DNA of 64,000 nt from assembly GCF_019925205.1 (NCBI RefSeq), contig NC_083566.1, forward strand, positions 30,194,001 to 30,258,000. Direction: 5' to 3'. Positions within the stretch are counted from its first letter, which is position 1. Each line of letters opens with the position of its first letter. The stretch is from Metopolophium dirhodum. Taxonomy: Eukaryota > Arthropoda > Insecta > Hemiptera > Aphididae. Positions 37,159 to 48,642 of this stretch are shown piece by piece. Below the pieces are notes generated by a model. The model was given only the letters and a program-made list of their open reading frames with translations. It ran no database searches and was not told where the DNA came from. The position numbers and the translations under genes are program-made.

Positions 37159-40100
37159 TTAATGACATATTTTAAATTTTGCATTGCTTCTAACTAGCAT
37201 GATTGCTTCCAACAGTTCTGCATCTAATGATGTTCTCAAATCAGAGACAATGAATTTTAAACCGGAAAAGCTCCTTTCTACACTAACCTGAAAATGAAAT
37301 AGTACAACTTGTAGAAATGTTGAAATATAAGCACAAAATAAATATCATCATTAGGTAAAATATATTTTATAATCATAATAGAGACATACACTAAACCTGA
37401 GTCGCTGGAACTGCTAAGACTACACTTGCTAACTGATAAAGTTCAGGATTGGTTAACTGCCGTATAAGTATAAGGAATTCGCTCAACATGTTTAAAATCA
37501 TTCAAAATATTCAATATACTTTCAGAAGTTGTAGTTAAGGGCAAGGTAGACGAATTGGATGTAACAGATGATTGTGATAATAAATAATCTTCACATGGAT
37601 CTGTTGAGGTTTGGCTTTTTTCAATAGAACTCTCAATTGTTAATTCATCATTAGCTAAAAATAAAGTTAAATACAGGATTGACTTAACTTTTAACAAATA
37701 ACTGTATTATACAAATATTGGACAGATTATTCTAGAAAGTATATTAGTATAGAAATCAGCATACTATTATTTTTTAGTCAAATATCTATTGATTTCTATT
37801 TAAATGAACAATATAATAAAATATTGACATGTTTTATACAGAAATACAGAATTCAAATTATTTATATTGTATAAGAATAATATTTATGTCACCAGTGATC
37901 TATATAAAACAAAATTGGTAGGTCCAGGAAGTAATGAATCCAGGATTTATCCAGGAAGTAATGAAAACTATTAGTCTATTAACTGTTAGAAATTTAGAAT
38001 TCTAAAATATTTATTACTTGTCCAAAGATTTTCATACTCAAGAGTAGGTACCAATACTTTATGAACATTTTACTTTTTACACTTAATTTATTACTTTTTT
38101 GTTAAAAATATATGTAAAACACGCTAATATTAAAAATACAATTTATTACTAAGAAAAGCATTATATTATTTTATTTTTTTAGTTCTTCATGTAAACAGTG
38201 TTACTACAATTTAAGCATATTTATTGAGTAAATAATTTATATCCATTCATATATTTACCAGTAGTATCTGTAAATTCGCAAATAGGAGAATCTTTATTCT
38301 TCAAGAAAATTTATGTTTCCCATGTTTCAATAAGGCGAGTTATAGCTTTTTCTTGTTCTTCAGGAGTTAATAAACACTAGTGCCGAGGATCAACAAAAAT
38401 TACTAAAACAATTTTGAAATTGATATATGAATATTATATTGTAATTATCAAGACGTACACACACATATGCATGTATTATTATTAATTTAATGTATATTAC
38501 CTGCTAAAAATGTGTTATTTGTTAAATAATTTTCACGAATTCTTTTATCCATGTGTCTTTATTATTTTAGCTAATATAGATACATTAGTATTTAATCCAT
38601 AAGTAGCTTTTAGCCAAATACCATAAAAATCCCCAATGGTAATGTTTTGTTTTGCAATGCAAGTGTTGCAATTTGCACTGGATGTAGAGCATTTACCTGA
38701 ATTAAGGTTTTTGGAAATTAATAAGTATAAGTAATTACAGAATATGCATATAAAAAATTAAAAAATAATGAATTAAACACACGGAAAGTTGTATAGGTAC
38801 CTACCAAATATAACTAAGTAGGCAAAATAATTATGAGTTTAATTTTAATGGTATTATGTGATTTAAAGAACCTGTAGAAGTTGTAGGACAGCTATAAAAT
38901 AATTCAAATATCGAAAAGTATCAATAAAACCATAATCTTGATTCTTGATGACTTGGCAAAACTAAGACTTTTACTTAGTATGGGTATTATAAACATTTAA
39001 GTTATCAAAATTAAAGTTAACTATAGTAAATAAGTAATATATATTTTTATAATATATAAACTGGTTAATTTAGCATATAAAATGATTACATTTATGATTA
39101 ACCGAAGATTATTAATATTTAAGAAATTAATATAATTAAGTAATTAACTATAATGAACTAACAACACTTTTTATAGACTGCCATTCGCAGTTTTTGAGAT
39201 GTAGGTCTGGGTTAGTCTCCTCATGCGACATACAGAATTCTTTGAGTTCCAATAACCGATAAAGCATAGCATACATTGAGTTCAACCTTGTCTCGATATC
39301 AATTATTGCAAATTTTAAATTCTTTCTTTTCAACCAACATGCATATTTGAGAGTTCTTAGTTTCTTTACAATCTGTAAAATATAATGTTTACCTTTACAT
39401 ATTAAATAACTATTAAAATGAATAAAAAATTGGTAATATTACATCTCTAGCTTTGGAAATGCAATAAGTTATGGGTGCTGTTTTTATACCACCAAGTACA
39501 TATAATTGTAATGAATGTACAGAGCACCGAATGCAAGATGATATGGATCGAGGTTCCACAGCAGCAACAATAACTTCTTCTAATTTATCTATATATAAAT
39601 CAAATTACAACATATTATTATTTAAATTAAGTATAAAGAAAACAATAAAAATAAATAAAAAGTACAATTATATTTTAAAAACAAACCATGATCGATCATC
39701 AACTTTATCACTGAAAAGTTGATTTAAAATATTTTTTGATGATAGTAATGTTGCATGCTCAATTTCATATTCATCATCACTCTTGTTGTCTTCTGAATCC
39801 ACAGTCTCAACAGTGGTATCTTCTTCAATTTGTGGTGCTTCAGCTTCACATTCTTCATTTATATTTATTATTTTACTTAACTTAACCATATTTGATGCAT
39901 TATCGCATGTAATAGTAAAAATTTGTTCTTTTTTCACATCGTAAATAGAAGTATATCATGAAGCTATAATACAATAGATGCAACATAATTACTACATATT
40001 AATATATTAAGATAAAATTAATTTTATGATAATAATATGTATTAAATATACCATTTTTTAAAATTATCAGCAGTGTGCTGTTCATTAAGTTCCCTCATCT

Positions 40101-40265
40101 CTTAATTTTATGAATTGAATATTAACTCCCATTATGGAACGGTTGTGACGTTTTACACAATCAATTTTTAAACTTACTAAATTATTTTTAATATTTTCAG
40201 TAATTTCACTAATGATTGTTTTTGAAGTTGAAAAAATGTGTTTCTTAATGTATTGTAGTTAATAG
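37159..40265 (-). pseudogene. Decayed intron-containing hAT transposase
   Basis: From 5' to 3' on the minus strand the blocks are IDCVKRHNRSIMGVNIQF (about 40130), a frameshift before NEQHTADNFKKW, IFTITCDNASNMVKLSK (39850-39930), IDIETRLNSMYAMLYRLLE (39220-39320), PELYQLASVVLAVPATQ (about 37400), then an intron, then VSVERSFSGLKFIVSDLR, followed by a stop at 37159. This is the usual order of a hAT transposase catalytic core and C-terminal dimerisation domain. Frames break at about 40090 and near 37480, so the gene is dead. The splice site kept between PATQ and VSVERSF shows that the source gene had introns. The N-terminal BED finger was not found. Confidence 0.7.
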
Positions 40266-41409
40266 TAGATCCTAAAAATTAGTTAGTTGAGATGTTTGAG
40301 AACTTACATTTTTTCTTTATATTTTAAAACAATAAATTTTATTTTTCACACCTTATATATTATACTTGAGTAAACTCTACTATCTGTATTCTTAACTAAT
40401 ATTCCCTATATTGTCAACTACTCAACTATCATTATTAAACTTTACTTTAACTGGATGCCCCTCCAAAACAATATTCCTTTATCAACAAAGTGCAGACCAT
40501 TTGTGTATTGTAAGTATTTGCTTGCAAGTATTTCTACTATGCCAGAGGCCAATTATACTTTTTATTTATCCAAATAGTGTTTGTCTTACACTCTATACAT
40601 TTGATTATATTTTATTTTTTATTTTGTTATTTAATAATTTTTCTATTTGATAGTTATAATCGACAATATGAGATGTCTAAATATGGAATATCTGATGATA
40701 TAAATACCCGAAATAATTTAATATAATATTTAAAAAAAATAAACATTTATCCCATAATTAATATCATAGTTTTAATACAATAACCTTAATCTATATTTAA
40801 TTATATAATTTGAATACTGTTGGTTAAGTTGGTTGGTTAACCCCACTATACTGGTATTTGACATCTCCTGTAGGTATCTAAAACTTGACTTTTAGGTTAA
40901 CGTTATAAAAATATCCTTATACAATAGTTGATTATTAACCAAAGCTAATTAAAGCCGTTTTTTATTATAATTATTTTTGTTATTATAATGTTTATTTTTC
41001 CCTGTACAATTGTTCATAAGAGTCACGTTACCAAATGTTAATTTGATATTTTATCGTCATAAGTAGTGACATATTTAAAATTATGCTGCAGAGTGACTTC
41101 TTGTATATAAAATTTCAGGTGACAAAAAAATAAATATATCATTAATGTAATAAGTGCGATCTCCTTATATTTTAAACACTTGTGTGGTTATATATTATAT
41201 ATCTTAAACTAATTACTACAATACTACATATCTGAACTGTATATTTATATTAACATGCAATAAACACAAATTAAAATAGCTTAACCGTTTTCTTACTTAT
41301 ATTATTTATTTACTTTCTCGATTTTCATGATGCAAATTTCGACCCTTTATCTTCAATCTTTACTCATACTTTTTCCCCTACTACAAATCTGATTTGCTTT
41401 TTGAGTGAA
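40266..41409. other. AT-rich stretch between transposon relics
   Basis: No gene or complete repeat was recognised. A short plus-strand frame at 40411-40650 has a membrane-like composition but no start context or relative that I recognise. Confidence 0.4.
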
Positions 41410-41419
41410 TTTTAATGTT

Positions 41420-42300
41420 TTTTATTTTTTAGAAACTTTTCCTCCAGTAATTTTGGTAACTCGTCTCCTATGTTATTGTGGCATAATGTCCCGGCGTTAG
41501 ATCAGTTATCGGTGAAATTAATTCTGCAAATCGACGGATAAATTTTCTAAAAAAATTGTACAAACCTAAGAAACTCCGTGTTTGTCTTATTGTTTTGGGG
41601 GTCGGAAAATTTTTTATTTACAGCCAGACCTTCGGGATTCGGTTTAACTCCGTCCTGATTTACTATTTGCCCGAGTATCTTATCAATTTCGAAATATCCG
41701 AATTTACACTTTGTAGTTTTTAATTTAAATCCTGATTCTCTTATTCGTTGTAATAATTTCTGTAGTATTATTAATAGGTCATCAAATGTTTTTGCATAAT
41801 TTATAATATCATCAACATAGTTAATAGTTCTAACATATTATAATAATCCGGCGAGAGTTTTTGCTACTGCTTTTGAAAATTGTCGTGGTGAATTTTTATA
41901 ACCAAATGGGAACGCGTGTCCATTCATACAGCCCGAATGGTGGTTTAAATGCTAATTTGTATCTGTTTGTTGTTCCTAATAGAATATTCAGAAATCCCTG
42001 TTGCATGTTCATTATATTAAAAAAAATGTTGCTCCTTTTAAACAATCAAAAATCGTTTGCATATGAATTATTGGAAAATTTTGATGTGGTACTTGTTTAT
42101 CACTAATCTCTTTGAACCATCTGCTTTGTTCACTAGAAATGCCGGGCTGGCGTATGAGGAAATAGATGGAGTTATTAGACCGGATTTTAATAATTCATTA
42201 ATTTGCCTCTGTAGTTCCTGTTGTTCTGTAGTTCTGTTAACGCTAATCTATATGGTGGTAAATTAACAGGTTCTGTTGTTGTTGTTGTTGGTATAGCCGT
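41420..42300 (-). pseudogene. Reverse transcriptase relic of the LTR element
   Basis: Blocks in order on the minus strand are ITPSISSYASPAFLVNKADG (about 42100-42180), NYVDDIINYAKTFDD with the YVDD active-site motif at 41808-41819, KCKFGYFEIDKILGQIVNQD (41680-41740) and FLGLYNFFRKFIRRF (about 41560). These are the template-grip, catalytic and thumb segments of a Ty3/gypsy reverse transcriptase. Several stops and frameshifts lie between the first two blocks, so no active enzyme can be made. RNase H is missing. Confidence 0.8.
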
Positions 42301-42446
42301 ATAGGTATATATCCTACGTCTTTCGCCCCTAAGTCCATTGAGTGTTTGGCAAAGCAATCTTTATATGTATTTAAAATTATTTTTAATTGTGTCTGTTGTG
42401 ATTGGGTTAGTTTCGGATTTATATCAAATTCTAGTTCGTCCGTGTT

Positions 42447-42638
42447 TTATTTGTCAATATAATTTGGTACATTATTATAATTTAACATTTCATTATCATT
42501 TTTCAGATTAGCATATTTTAAACTATTTATATGATGGAATTTTGTTTTTTTATGTCTATCTACTAAATTTTTTTCGTTTTTATTTTTTAGTATATTACGA
42601 TATTCTCTAATATACGTTCCGCATATATCGCAAAACAT
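42447..42638 (-). CDS. Short Cys2/His-type finger segment of the LTR element
   Basis: A 63-codon frame begins MFCDICGTYIREYRN and has VDRHKKTKFHH about 24 residues later, so Cys-X2-Cys is followed by His-X5-6-His spacing like that of a C2H2 or BED-type finger. It lies between the OTU segment and the reverse transcriptase, in the same direction. It is probably a piece of the polyprotein rather than a gene of its own. Function is unknown; nucleic-acid binding is inference. Confidence 0.4.
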   Translation of the reverse strand: MFCDICGTYIREYRNILKNKNEKNLVDRHKKTKFHHINSLKYANLKNDNEMLNYNNVPNYIDK

Positions 42639-42807
42639 TACTTCTCCCCCCCCCCCCTTCAGTCCAGTAAGGATGATTCAAATATTCGTGGGATTTTAAT
42701 GCCGACTCAGTGTTGACAATCCTGGCAAAACTGAGTGTACCACATAATCGGTGTTTTGTTTACGTCATTATTTTTTATTTCTATGGGACTGTTTATGTTA
42801 AATTTAT

Positions 42808-43293
42808 CTAATGAGTATTTTTTTTTGTTATGACAAGATAAATTCGATCGTGACATTCGTCTAAGTACCGGTTTATGTGTTTTGTAATAGTATTTATATC
42901 GGGTATAACTGTATACATGCATGTGTTATGTAAGGTGAGCGGTGATGATTCTCGATTTATTAATGCTGGATTCCAGTGATTATTTTCATAAATTACTCCT
43001 ATCGTCGGTCGGTTTTTTTTCCAGTATATTATAGCGGTATTTAATGCGTTATTATCTGTGTTTTTGTGTTTTGAAATAATTGTTAAATTTTTATTAAAAT
43101 GGTCTGCTAAATATGCTATATCATCCTCTGTCATGTGATATCCCGATTTTGTATTTGGTATATTCATTTTCTTTAGTATTTTTATAATGGATACCTCTAG
43201 CCCTTCTTCTCTCAAGCAAACACGTAGTGCATGTGCACCGCAATCTCCGTCAGAAGGTACTTCCTCGATTTTGTTTAAGTACCTATGACGCAT
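42808..43293 (-). CDS. OTU-type cysteine protease domain in the LTR element
   Basis: A 161-codon frame carries EVPSDGDCGAHALRVCL, with the OTU nucleophile C18 inside the D-G-D-C motif (D15, C18), and 88 residues later IGVIYENNHWNPAL with the expected catalytic H106. The middle part, MTEDDIAYLADHFN, matches the OTU helical region in style. OTU enzymes remove ubiquitin or related chains from proteins. It lies between the aspartic protease and the reverse transcriptase of a Ty3/gypsy-type element, same strand. An upstream frame at 43283-43594 overlaps its start by 11 bp in another frame, so the polyprotein is shifted here. The domain itself has no stop and its key residues are kept, although the rest of the element is broken. 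Confidence 0.75.
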   Translation of the reverse strand: MRHRYLNKIEEVPSDGDCGAHALRVCLREEGLEVSIIKILKKMNIPNTKSGYHMTEDDIAYLADHFNKNLTIISKHKNTDNNALNTAIIYWKKNRPTIGVIYENNHWNPALINRESSPLTLHNTCMYTVIPDINTITKHINRYLDECHDRIYLVITKKNTH

Positions 43294-43594
43294 CTAATAA
43301 AATATTTTCCCTCAATGTATGGTCAATATTGTCGGAAAAAAAATATCCCATTCCATTATTTTTCATTTTGTCGGTAGTTCCATTATTATTTAATTTTGAC
43401 TTATTTATGTTAGTGGTTTCATTATTATTTAATATTGACTGGTTTATGTCATAAATAGATATTGTTATGCACGTATTTCGAAATATGAACCTCAGCATAC
43501 TGGAGATAACGGGCCATTCTTTTCCGTCTTGTCCTTCGCATATTTTAGATAATCCTACTCTTTTAATTTGTTGTTCTAAGCAAAATGTGCTCAA
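43283..43594 (-). pseudogene. Polyprotein segment upstream of the OTU domain
   Basis: A 103-codon frame that includes CEGQDGKEWPVISSMLRFIF and an Asn/Thr-rich part. It ends at NILLDAS just as the OTU frame begins, which indicates a frameshift within one former reading frame. I recognise no domain. Confidence 0.45.
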
Positions 43595-43739
43595 GTTTTG
43601 TAATGTCGCGAATATGTTAACGTACGTTGGTTTTTCGTAATAGTGTTTTTTTGTAATTAAATATAATAGCTATTGTTTTTCTGTTTTAATAAATGCGATT
43701 TCCCTTACTCTTTTTTTTGTAAAATCAAATTATCGAAAT

Positions 43740-44217
43740 TGTTAAATTTTTTATGAAACTGTAGAGCGATACCCACGGTTCATCGTTAGGCATTCGCTGA
43801 AAATGTTGTGAATTATTATTAAGCAATAAAAATTGTTGATATTCGTTTAATATTTCGTGGGAAAAGTTTTGTATTTCGGTTCCCTGTATATCGTCTTTGA
43901 TTTCCCGAGTTTTTATTGGTAATTTTACTTCTTGATTTTCGTATCTGAATAATATATGATTGTCTTTTCAATTCATGACTGTTTGTGTTTTTATCAAAAA
44001 ATCTAAACCTAATAAGATTGGGGAGCATAAACTATCTACTACCACTGCCTGATGTTGTATTGTGACCGATGCTATTTGTGTTTTAATTATCGTTGAGCCT
44101 ACAATGTTTAATTTTGAATTATTGGCTGTTTTCAAATCTATATCGTTAATTGACTTAATATTATCAAGTAATAATGTCATCTTTTATCTATAACTGTCAC
44201 GCTGGCTCCTGGATCTA
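43740..44217 (-). pseudogene. Aspartic protease relic of the LTR element
   Basis: The active-site block LLDPGASVTVIDKR lies at about 44176-44217, with P in place of the usual T/S of D(T/S)G. It is followed after a frameshift by SPILLGLDFLIKTQ, the conserved second half of a retropepsin-like protease. A second frameshift follows QTVMN, and DDIQGTEIQNFSHEIL continues the polyprotein. The change at the active site and the frameshifts mean it is inactive. Confidence 0.65.
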
Positions 44218-44429
44218 ACAGTAGTTATGAGGTTATGTCGGTTCGTCATAAATTTTTCCTAATATTTCAATTTTATGTTTTATTTGTTCGTTTATTTTGT
44301 AGCAACTTTATATTACATGATTTATTTCATTGGTTATACTATTGTAATTCCTGGTTTTTGGAAATATACCCTTCACAGACCCAGGTGTCCAGGTGCAGTA
44401 GGCCCAGGTGCCTGCAGGACTTTTAGTTT

Positions 44430-44745
44430 TTTTTGGTTGTAACAATTTTTCTTAATATGTCCCACCTTGCCACATCCATAACACGTTGGTATCGGCCTTG
44501 GAGGGTTCCAATGTTGATAGTTTTGATACTGATTTTGTTGTTGTGTAAATGTATTTGGTATATTTTGAGTTTTTGACTAATTTGATATTTTGATTGTATG
44601 TAAACCTAGATTTTTGTTGGTTCGGATTAAAATACGGTGAAAAATATTGATTTGGAAATTGTTGATCATAAACTTCGCTATTGTTATTAGCTCTATTGGT
44701 ATAATTTGGTGTATGATTTTGTATCGGGTTTTCCCTCATATCTGT
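44430..44745 (-). pseudogene. Gag C-terminus with CCHC zinc knuckle
   Basis: PTCYGCGKVGHIKKNCYNQ at about 44440-44500 is a CX2CX4HX4C nucleocapsid knuckle. The Asn/Gln/Tyr-rich part upstream (ORF 44452-44739) is in another frame, so a frameshift has occurred. The knuckle binds element RNA in intact relatives. Confidence 0.65.
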
Positions 44746-44794
44746 GGTTAATTGTTGAATGTGTTTTTTTAGAATATTTATCTCTTCATTTAAT

Positions 44795-45325
44795 TTATCT
44801 ACAGTTGAATTTTGTTTTTCTAACCATTTTTGCTAATTCGTATCTTTTTAAATTTTCTGTTATTTTCGTTATGTTTGTGTTGTCTAAAATGTCTATTTTA
44901 TTGTATATTTTATCTGGTAAACCCGCCAATATTTGCTCGCAAATTTCTTCCTCCATCATGTTTGGATTAATTTTATAGCAGAATTCCATCATATTTATTA
45001 TAAATTCATTTAAAGTTTCGTTGTCCATTAATTTTCTTTGGTTTAATTGTATTCTAAGTAATTTATCATTCCCAATATTAGTAAATTTCTCCTTTATTTG
45101 TTGTTTTGTCTGTTCCCAGTTTATGTTTGGTGTTTTGGTTTTTATTAATTTAAACAATTTTGATGCCGAGTCTTTCAAATATAATGGTGACAACGAAATT
45201 GTTTCTGTTTCGCCACAGTTGTTTATTATTGCAGCTAAGTCAAAATTGTCTATAAAAGAATCAACGTCCTCTCCCATTTTTCCCGAGAAAGTTTGGGGTT
45301 GATGGATCATTTTTTTAAATTTCAT
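44795..45325 (-). CDS. Retrotransposon gag capsid segment
   Basis: A 176-codon frame with the typical gag pattern: FSGKMGEDVDSFIDNFDLAA, LYLKDSASKLFK, NWEQTKQQIKEKF and MEEEICEQILAGLPDKI. This matches the capsid domain of Ty3/gypsy-type gag, which forms the particle. It is unbroken over this length but is cut from the zinc knuckle downstream (44810 and below) and from the N-terminal part upstream by stops. Confidence 0.75.
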   Translation of the reverse strand: MKFKKMIHQPQTFSGKMGEDVDSFIDNFDLAAIINNCGETETISLSPLYLKDSASKLFKLIKTKTPNINWEQTKQQIKEKFTNIGNDKLLRIQLNQRKLMDNETLNEFIINMMEFCYKINPNMMEEEICEQILAGLPDKIYNKIDILDNTNITKITENLKRYELAKMVRKTKFNCR

Positions 45326-45589
45326 TTTTGATTTTAGTTCGTTTTTATTGTTATAATCAATAATTATTTTAGTTGGTTCTATGCAATTTGCTTAATTTAT
45401 ATCCAAATTTTTACTATATAATGTTTTGTCTAGAATAGATGTTTTGTCATTAAGATTTAAACTGCTTTGATCGTCCTTGTTTTCTGAATTTTTTATGACT
45501 TCTGAATGTTCCGTTACGTTATTAGTTAATATCTCTATTGATTCGTTATTTATTTTAATATTTTTCCATATGATATTACGTGCTTAATC

Positions 45590-45895
45590 TCTTAATTGTT
45601 CCTGAGTATGGACGTCTGTTACTATGCCGAATTGTTCGTGTAAAATCGTTTGCAACCTATCTTTCTTTATGTATGGTAATTTTCCTAGTTTACCACTGAA
45701 AAATATATCCAATTCTTCTTGTGATAAGGAAAATTCAAAAATATTTAATTTTTCGTCGTTTAAATTTTTTATGTTACTTTCTAAACGTTCTACTCGAATT
45801 TTGTTACTAGCACTAAATAATCTGTACTTGTTCTAACGTTCAATTATCAAGAAATTCTAATAATTGTTTTCTATCAGGTTTCAATAAATTAAAAC
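45590..45895 (-). pseudogene. Gag N-terminal relic
   Basis: Minus-strand blocks such as LKPDRKQLLEFLDNWTLEQV at about 45845-45895, followed by fragments in other frames, look like the helical N-terminus of gag in arthropod Ty3/gypsy elements. Multiple stops are present. Assignment is moderate because no similarity search was possible. Confidence 0.4.
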
Positions 45896-46128
45896 TCTAA
45901 GACACCAATTTAATATTTTCTGTATTTAAATTTATAGTTAGATTATTATCGTTGTTTTTTAAATACCACATTCCATTATTTATCTACCACTATTAATAAA
46001 AAACACTCGTTCTAAATAGATTAACTATGGTTAACTTTGCTAACCTCTTTTTATTTTATGTATGTTTAATTTTTAAACAATTCGTTATATTCTAACATAT
46101 ATACTAATATATTGTTACCTTAATACTT

Positions 46129-46560
46129 AAAATCTATGCTTAATATTACCACTCAAAATTTGTTATTTAAAACTTTTCTGGCTTATAATTAAATTTATTT
46201 ATTTCACATTCGTTTATCTTTCTTAAAACTTAAATTTTCTCTTAAAACCTATATAGACATATAGTCAATATTAATTACTTAAACTTCCTTTATTCAAAAC
46301 TTTATCTCACTTAAAATTAAATTTTTTCCTTTAAATTCAATTTTCTCTCTTAAAACTTAAAATTCCTCTTAAAACCTATAGTCAGTATTAATCACCCAAA
46401 CTTCCTTCATTCAAAACTTTATTTCACTTATAATAATTTTTTCCTTTCAAATTCATTTATCTCTCTTAAAACTTAAATTTTTTCTAAAACCTATAGTCCG
46501 AATAATCACTTACAAATTCGTTATTCAAAAACTTTATCATGCTTATAATTAAATTTTTAC
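46129..46560. repeat. 115-bp tandem repeat in the LTR-element leader
   Basis: About four degenerate units are anchored on AAAACCTATA or AAAATCTATG at 46129, 46244, 46371 and 46486, giving intervals of 115, 127 and 115 bp. The longer unit holds about 12 extra bases (near ATAGACATATAG). Shared words are TTCAAAACTTTAT, CTTATAATTAAATTT and CTCTTAAAACTTAAA. It lies between the LTR and gag. Confidence 0.75.
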
Positions 46561-46660
46561 TAAAGAAAAAAAAATATTTTTGAAACTACTTTAAATTATA
46601 AATTTATCAAAACTGAAACAAAATCCTAGGATCCAAATATAACTGTTATTATTACAGGAT

Positions 46661-46678
46661 TCGGTGCCTCCACCAATA
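46661..46678 (-). promoter_or_regulatory. Primer-binding-site-like sequence
   Basis: Next to the LTR the minus strand reads TGGTGGAGGCACCGAAT, two bases from the LTR end. A TGG start directly after the LTR is the expected form of a tRNA primer-binding site. The tRNA was not identified. Confidence 0.4.
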
Positions 46679-47140
46679 TGTAACGTGGTCGGGGGAACGA
46701 CCAGTTAAAGATAAGATATCCAGGGAGATCCTATATAGATATAAATACCGTAGCCAGGGGCAGATATGTAGATATCAGGATCTTAAAGATATTTAAATTA
46801 CTAGGATTCCTTTTCAGCTATAATTATGTTTTATTGTCTATTAAACACTTACAAATATTAATACTCACAAATATATCAACTATGTTCTATTATACTATGT
46901 AACTAGGTACAGCTGTATCGTAGTCATACGGAGTCCGGTAATCGTAGTGTGTATTGAGGTCTAAGGTGCACAGCGAACTAACTTACTGTGTGTGTGTTTA
47001 CATATTGTGTGTGTTGGCCATAGGCCTTACAATTATGTGTGTGTTTTAATATTAATGTATCGGTCAGCAGTTAATCGTACATACGGTAGAGTTTGTATTA
47101 TATACATAGGTGCCAATGTAACATATTTATATTTGTTACA
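46679..47140 (-). repeat. Probable 5' LTR of the Ty3/gypsy-type element
   Basis: The stretch starts TGTAAC (plus strand) and ends GTTACA, giving the TG...CA ends of an LTR with 6-bp inverted repeats. Its edge beside gag is supported by the primer-binding-like site; the other edge is a guess from the GTTACA match because the partner LTR is missing. Confidence 0.5.
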
Positions 47141-47911
47141 ATATTTTAATTGCGTTTGAGTTTTAACACCCAAATATATGTATGTTCGTTTTGGTATATT
47201 CATTCTATAAGTTTATTGAAGTACCTATATAAGAGTATATTATTTATATATTACAATACCATTTAATGAATAATTAGTCTAACTTTATTGATACCTACAT
47301 TAGTTTCATTTTCATATTACATCCAAGTAGAGCTTTGGAGTTACAGGAAATGTATTTTTATTTTATGTAGCGTATAGCTTTTTTTAAGTAGTTCATCACT
47401 AATTTATTTTAAAATTTTAATTGCAATTGTCAGCATTAAATGTAATTGTTTTACAATGTTTTGAATTAAAATATAAATTTAATTGTACAACAATACAATA
47501 AAAAATTCATAGTGTTAGTTTTATAAGTGTACAAAAATAATATACTATCATAATATTTTATTTTTATACAGTATACACCGATACATATTATTACGAGTGG
47601 ATCAAACATACCTACCCATAATAATGTACCACAAATAAGAGGCCTCGCGCCCTCACTAGGTACTGTCGTAAATTTTAGCTCAAAAGACCTTAAGTTGTAA
47701 CAAAATTAAAGTTAGTTTTCGTTGTCTAATTTTTATTCTGAAAAACCCGAACTCGTCAGAAAATTGTATATCGATTGTACGGAACATTTTGTAAAAATTA
47801 AAACTTATATTATTGTCAACTGTAATTTATTACATATTGCCTAAATGTTGCCCCTCAATTAATATTAGACGTAACGAGGCCCCTTAACTAAATTAATAAT
47901 AATATCATTAC
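47141..47911. other. AT-rich stretch with transposon-like fragments
   Basis: No gene is visible. GAGGCCTCGCGCCCTC near 47640 and ACGAGGCCCC near 47870 resemble each other in inverted orientation and could be ends of a small element, but the match is too weak to annotate. Confidence 0.3.
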
Positions 47912-48642
47912 TAGGGTTCGGATTTAAAGGCAACATATCAATAAAAAAAGCATTTAAAATGCCAAAAAAGCATATATAAAAAAGCAATTAGATACATAAA
48001 AAATGTACCAAAAAATTAAATAGTTTGTGTATTGTATATTCAACCATAGTTTGTATTAAAAAAATTCACTACCATGTACTTAGACAAACTGCCTTTGGTA
48101 AAATGTTGACGGTTTCGTGTTTGGACTTGAAATATTTTTGTACATAGATGATCTTTTTACATCCACGGAAGTTATCGGGGCGGACTGTCGAACAATTTTT
48201 AATCTAGTATCCACGCATTATGAATATATTTTAGTCTATAGATAGGTAGTAAGGGTGCTTTTATAAACGTTAAATTAACTGACCATACCAAATAGTGGCA
48301 AATATTCGATAAAGTATTTGGTAGTATTTAGTAATATTTAGTATTTAGTAGATATCGATAAATATCGCCGAAAATAAAACTCATTAAAAATAATTGACAG
48401 ACGACAGTCGACAATGCTTAGTCTTCAGAAAATCTTATCGAATTGTACCGACGTATGTTGTGTATAAAACTATCAAATCAATTAAAATTAAACACAATAA
48501 AGTCATTTATAAGTAAAAAGGCAAAAAAAGGGGAAAAATACATTCGTCATCTTACGTATTAAATGATGCACATTTTTGTATAAAAATTATTCATCTATAA
48601 TTATTATTAAAAAAAAAATTTTGCCTTCAAATCCAAACCCTA
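47912..48642. mobile_element. hAT-like MITE, 731 bp
   Basis: The terminal inverted repeats are TAGGGTTCGGATTTAAAGGC on the left and GCCTTCAAATCCAAACCCTA on the right (two mismatches). The flanks ATCATTAC and ATCATTAG agree in 7 of 8 bases, consistent with an 8-bp target duplication. No coding frame is present. Confidence 0.8.

Larger units (their letters stand above)
41410..47140 (-). mobile_element. Decayed Ty3/gypsy-type LTR retrotransposon with OTU domain
   Basis: The order on the minus strand is a probable 5' LTR (46679-47140), a leader with 115-bp tandem repeats, gag N-terminal relic, gag, CCHC zinc knuckle, aspartic protease, an OTU-type protease region, a Cys/His finger, then reverse transcriptase. 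RNase H, integrase and the 3' LTR were not found, so the element is truncated near 41410. Gag, protease and reverse transcriptase are in different frames with stops. Ty3/gypsy is assigned from the reverse transcriptase wording. Confidence 0.75.

Noticed and set aside
44380..44425. Repeated CCAGGTG words, possible regulatory array
   Set aside because: Only three irregular copies within a decayed retrotransposon; no further support.
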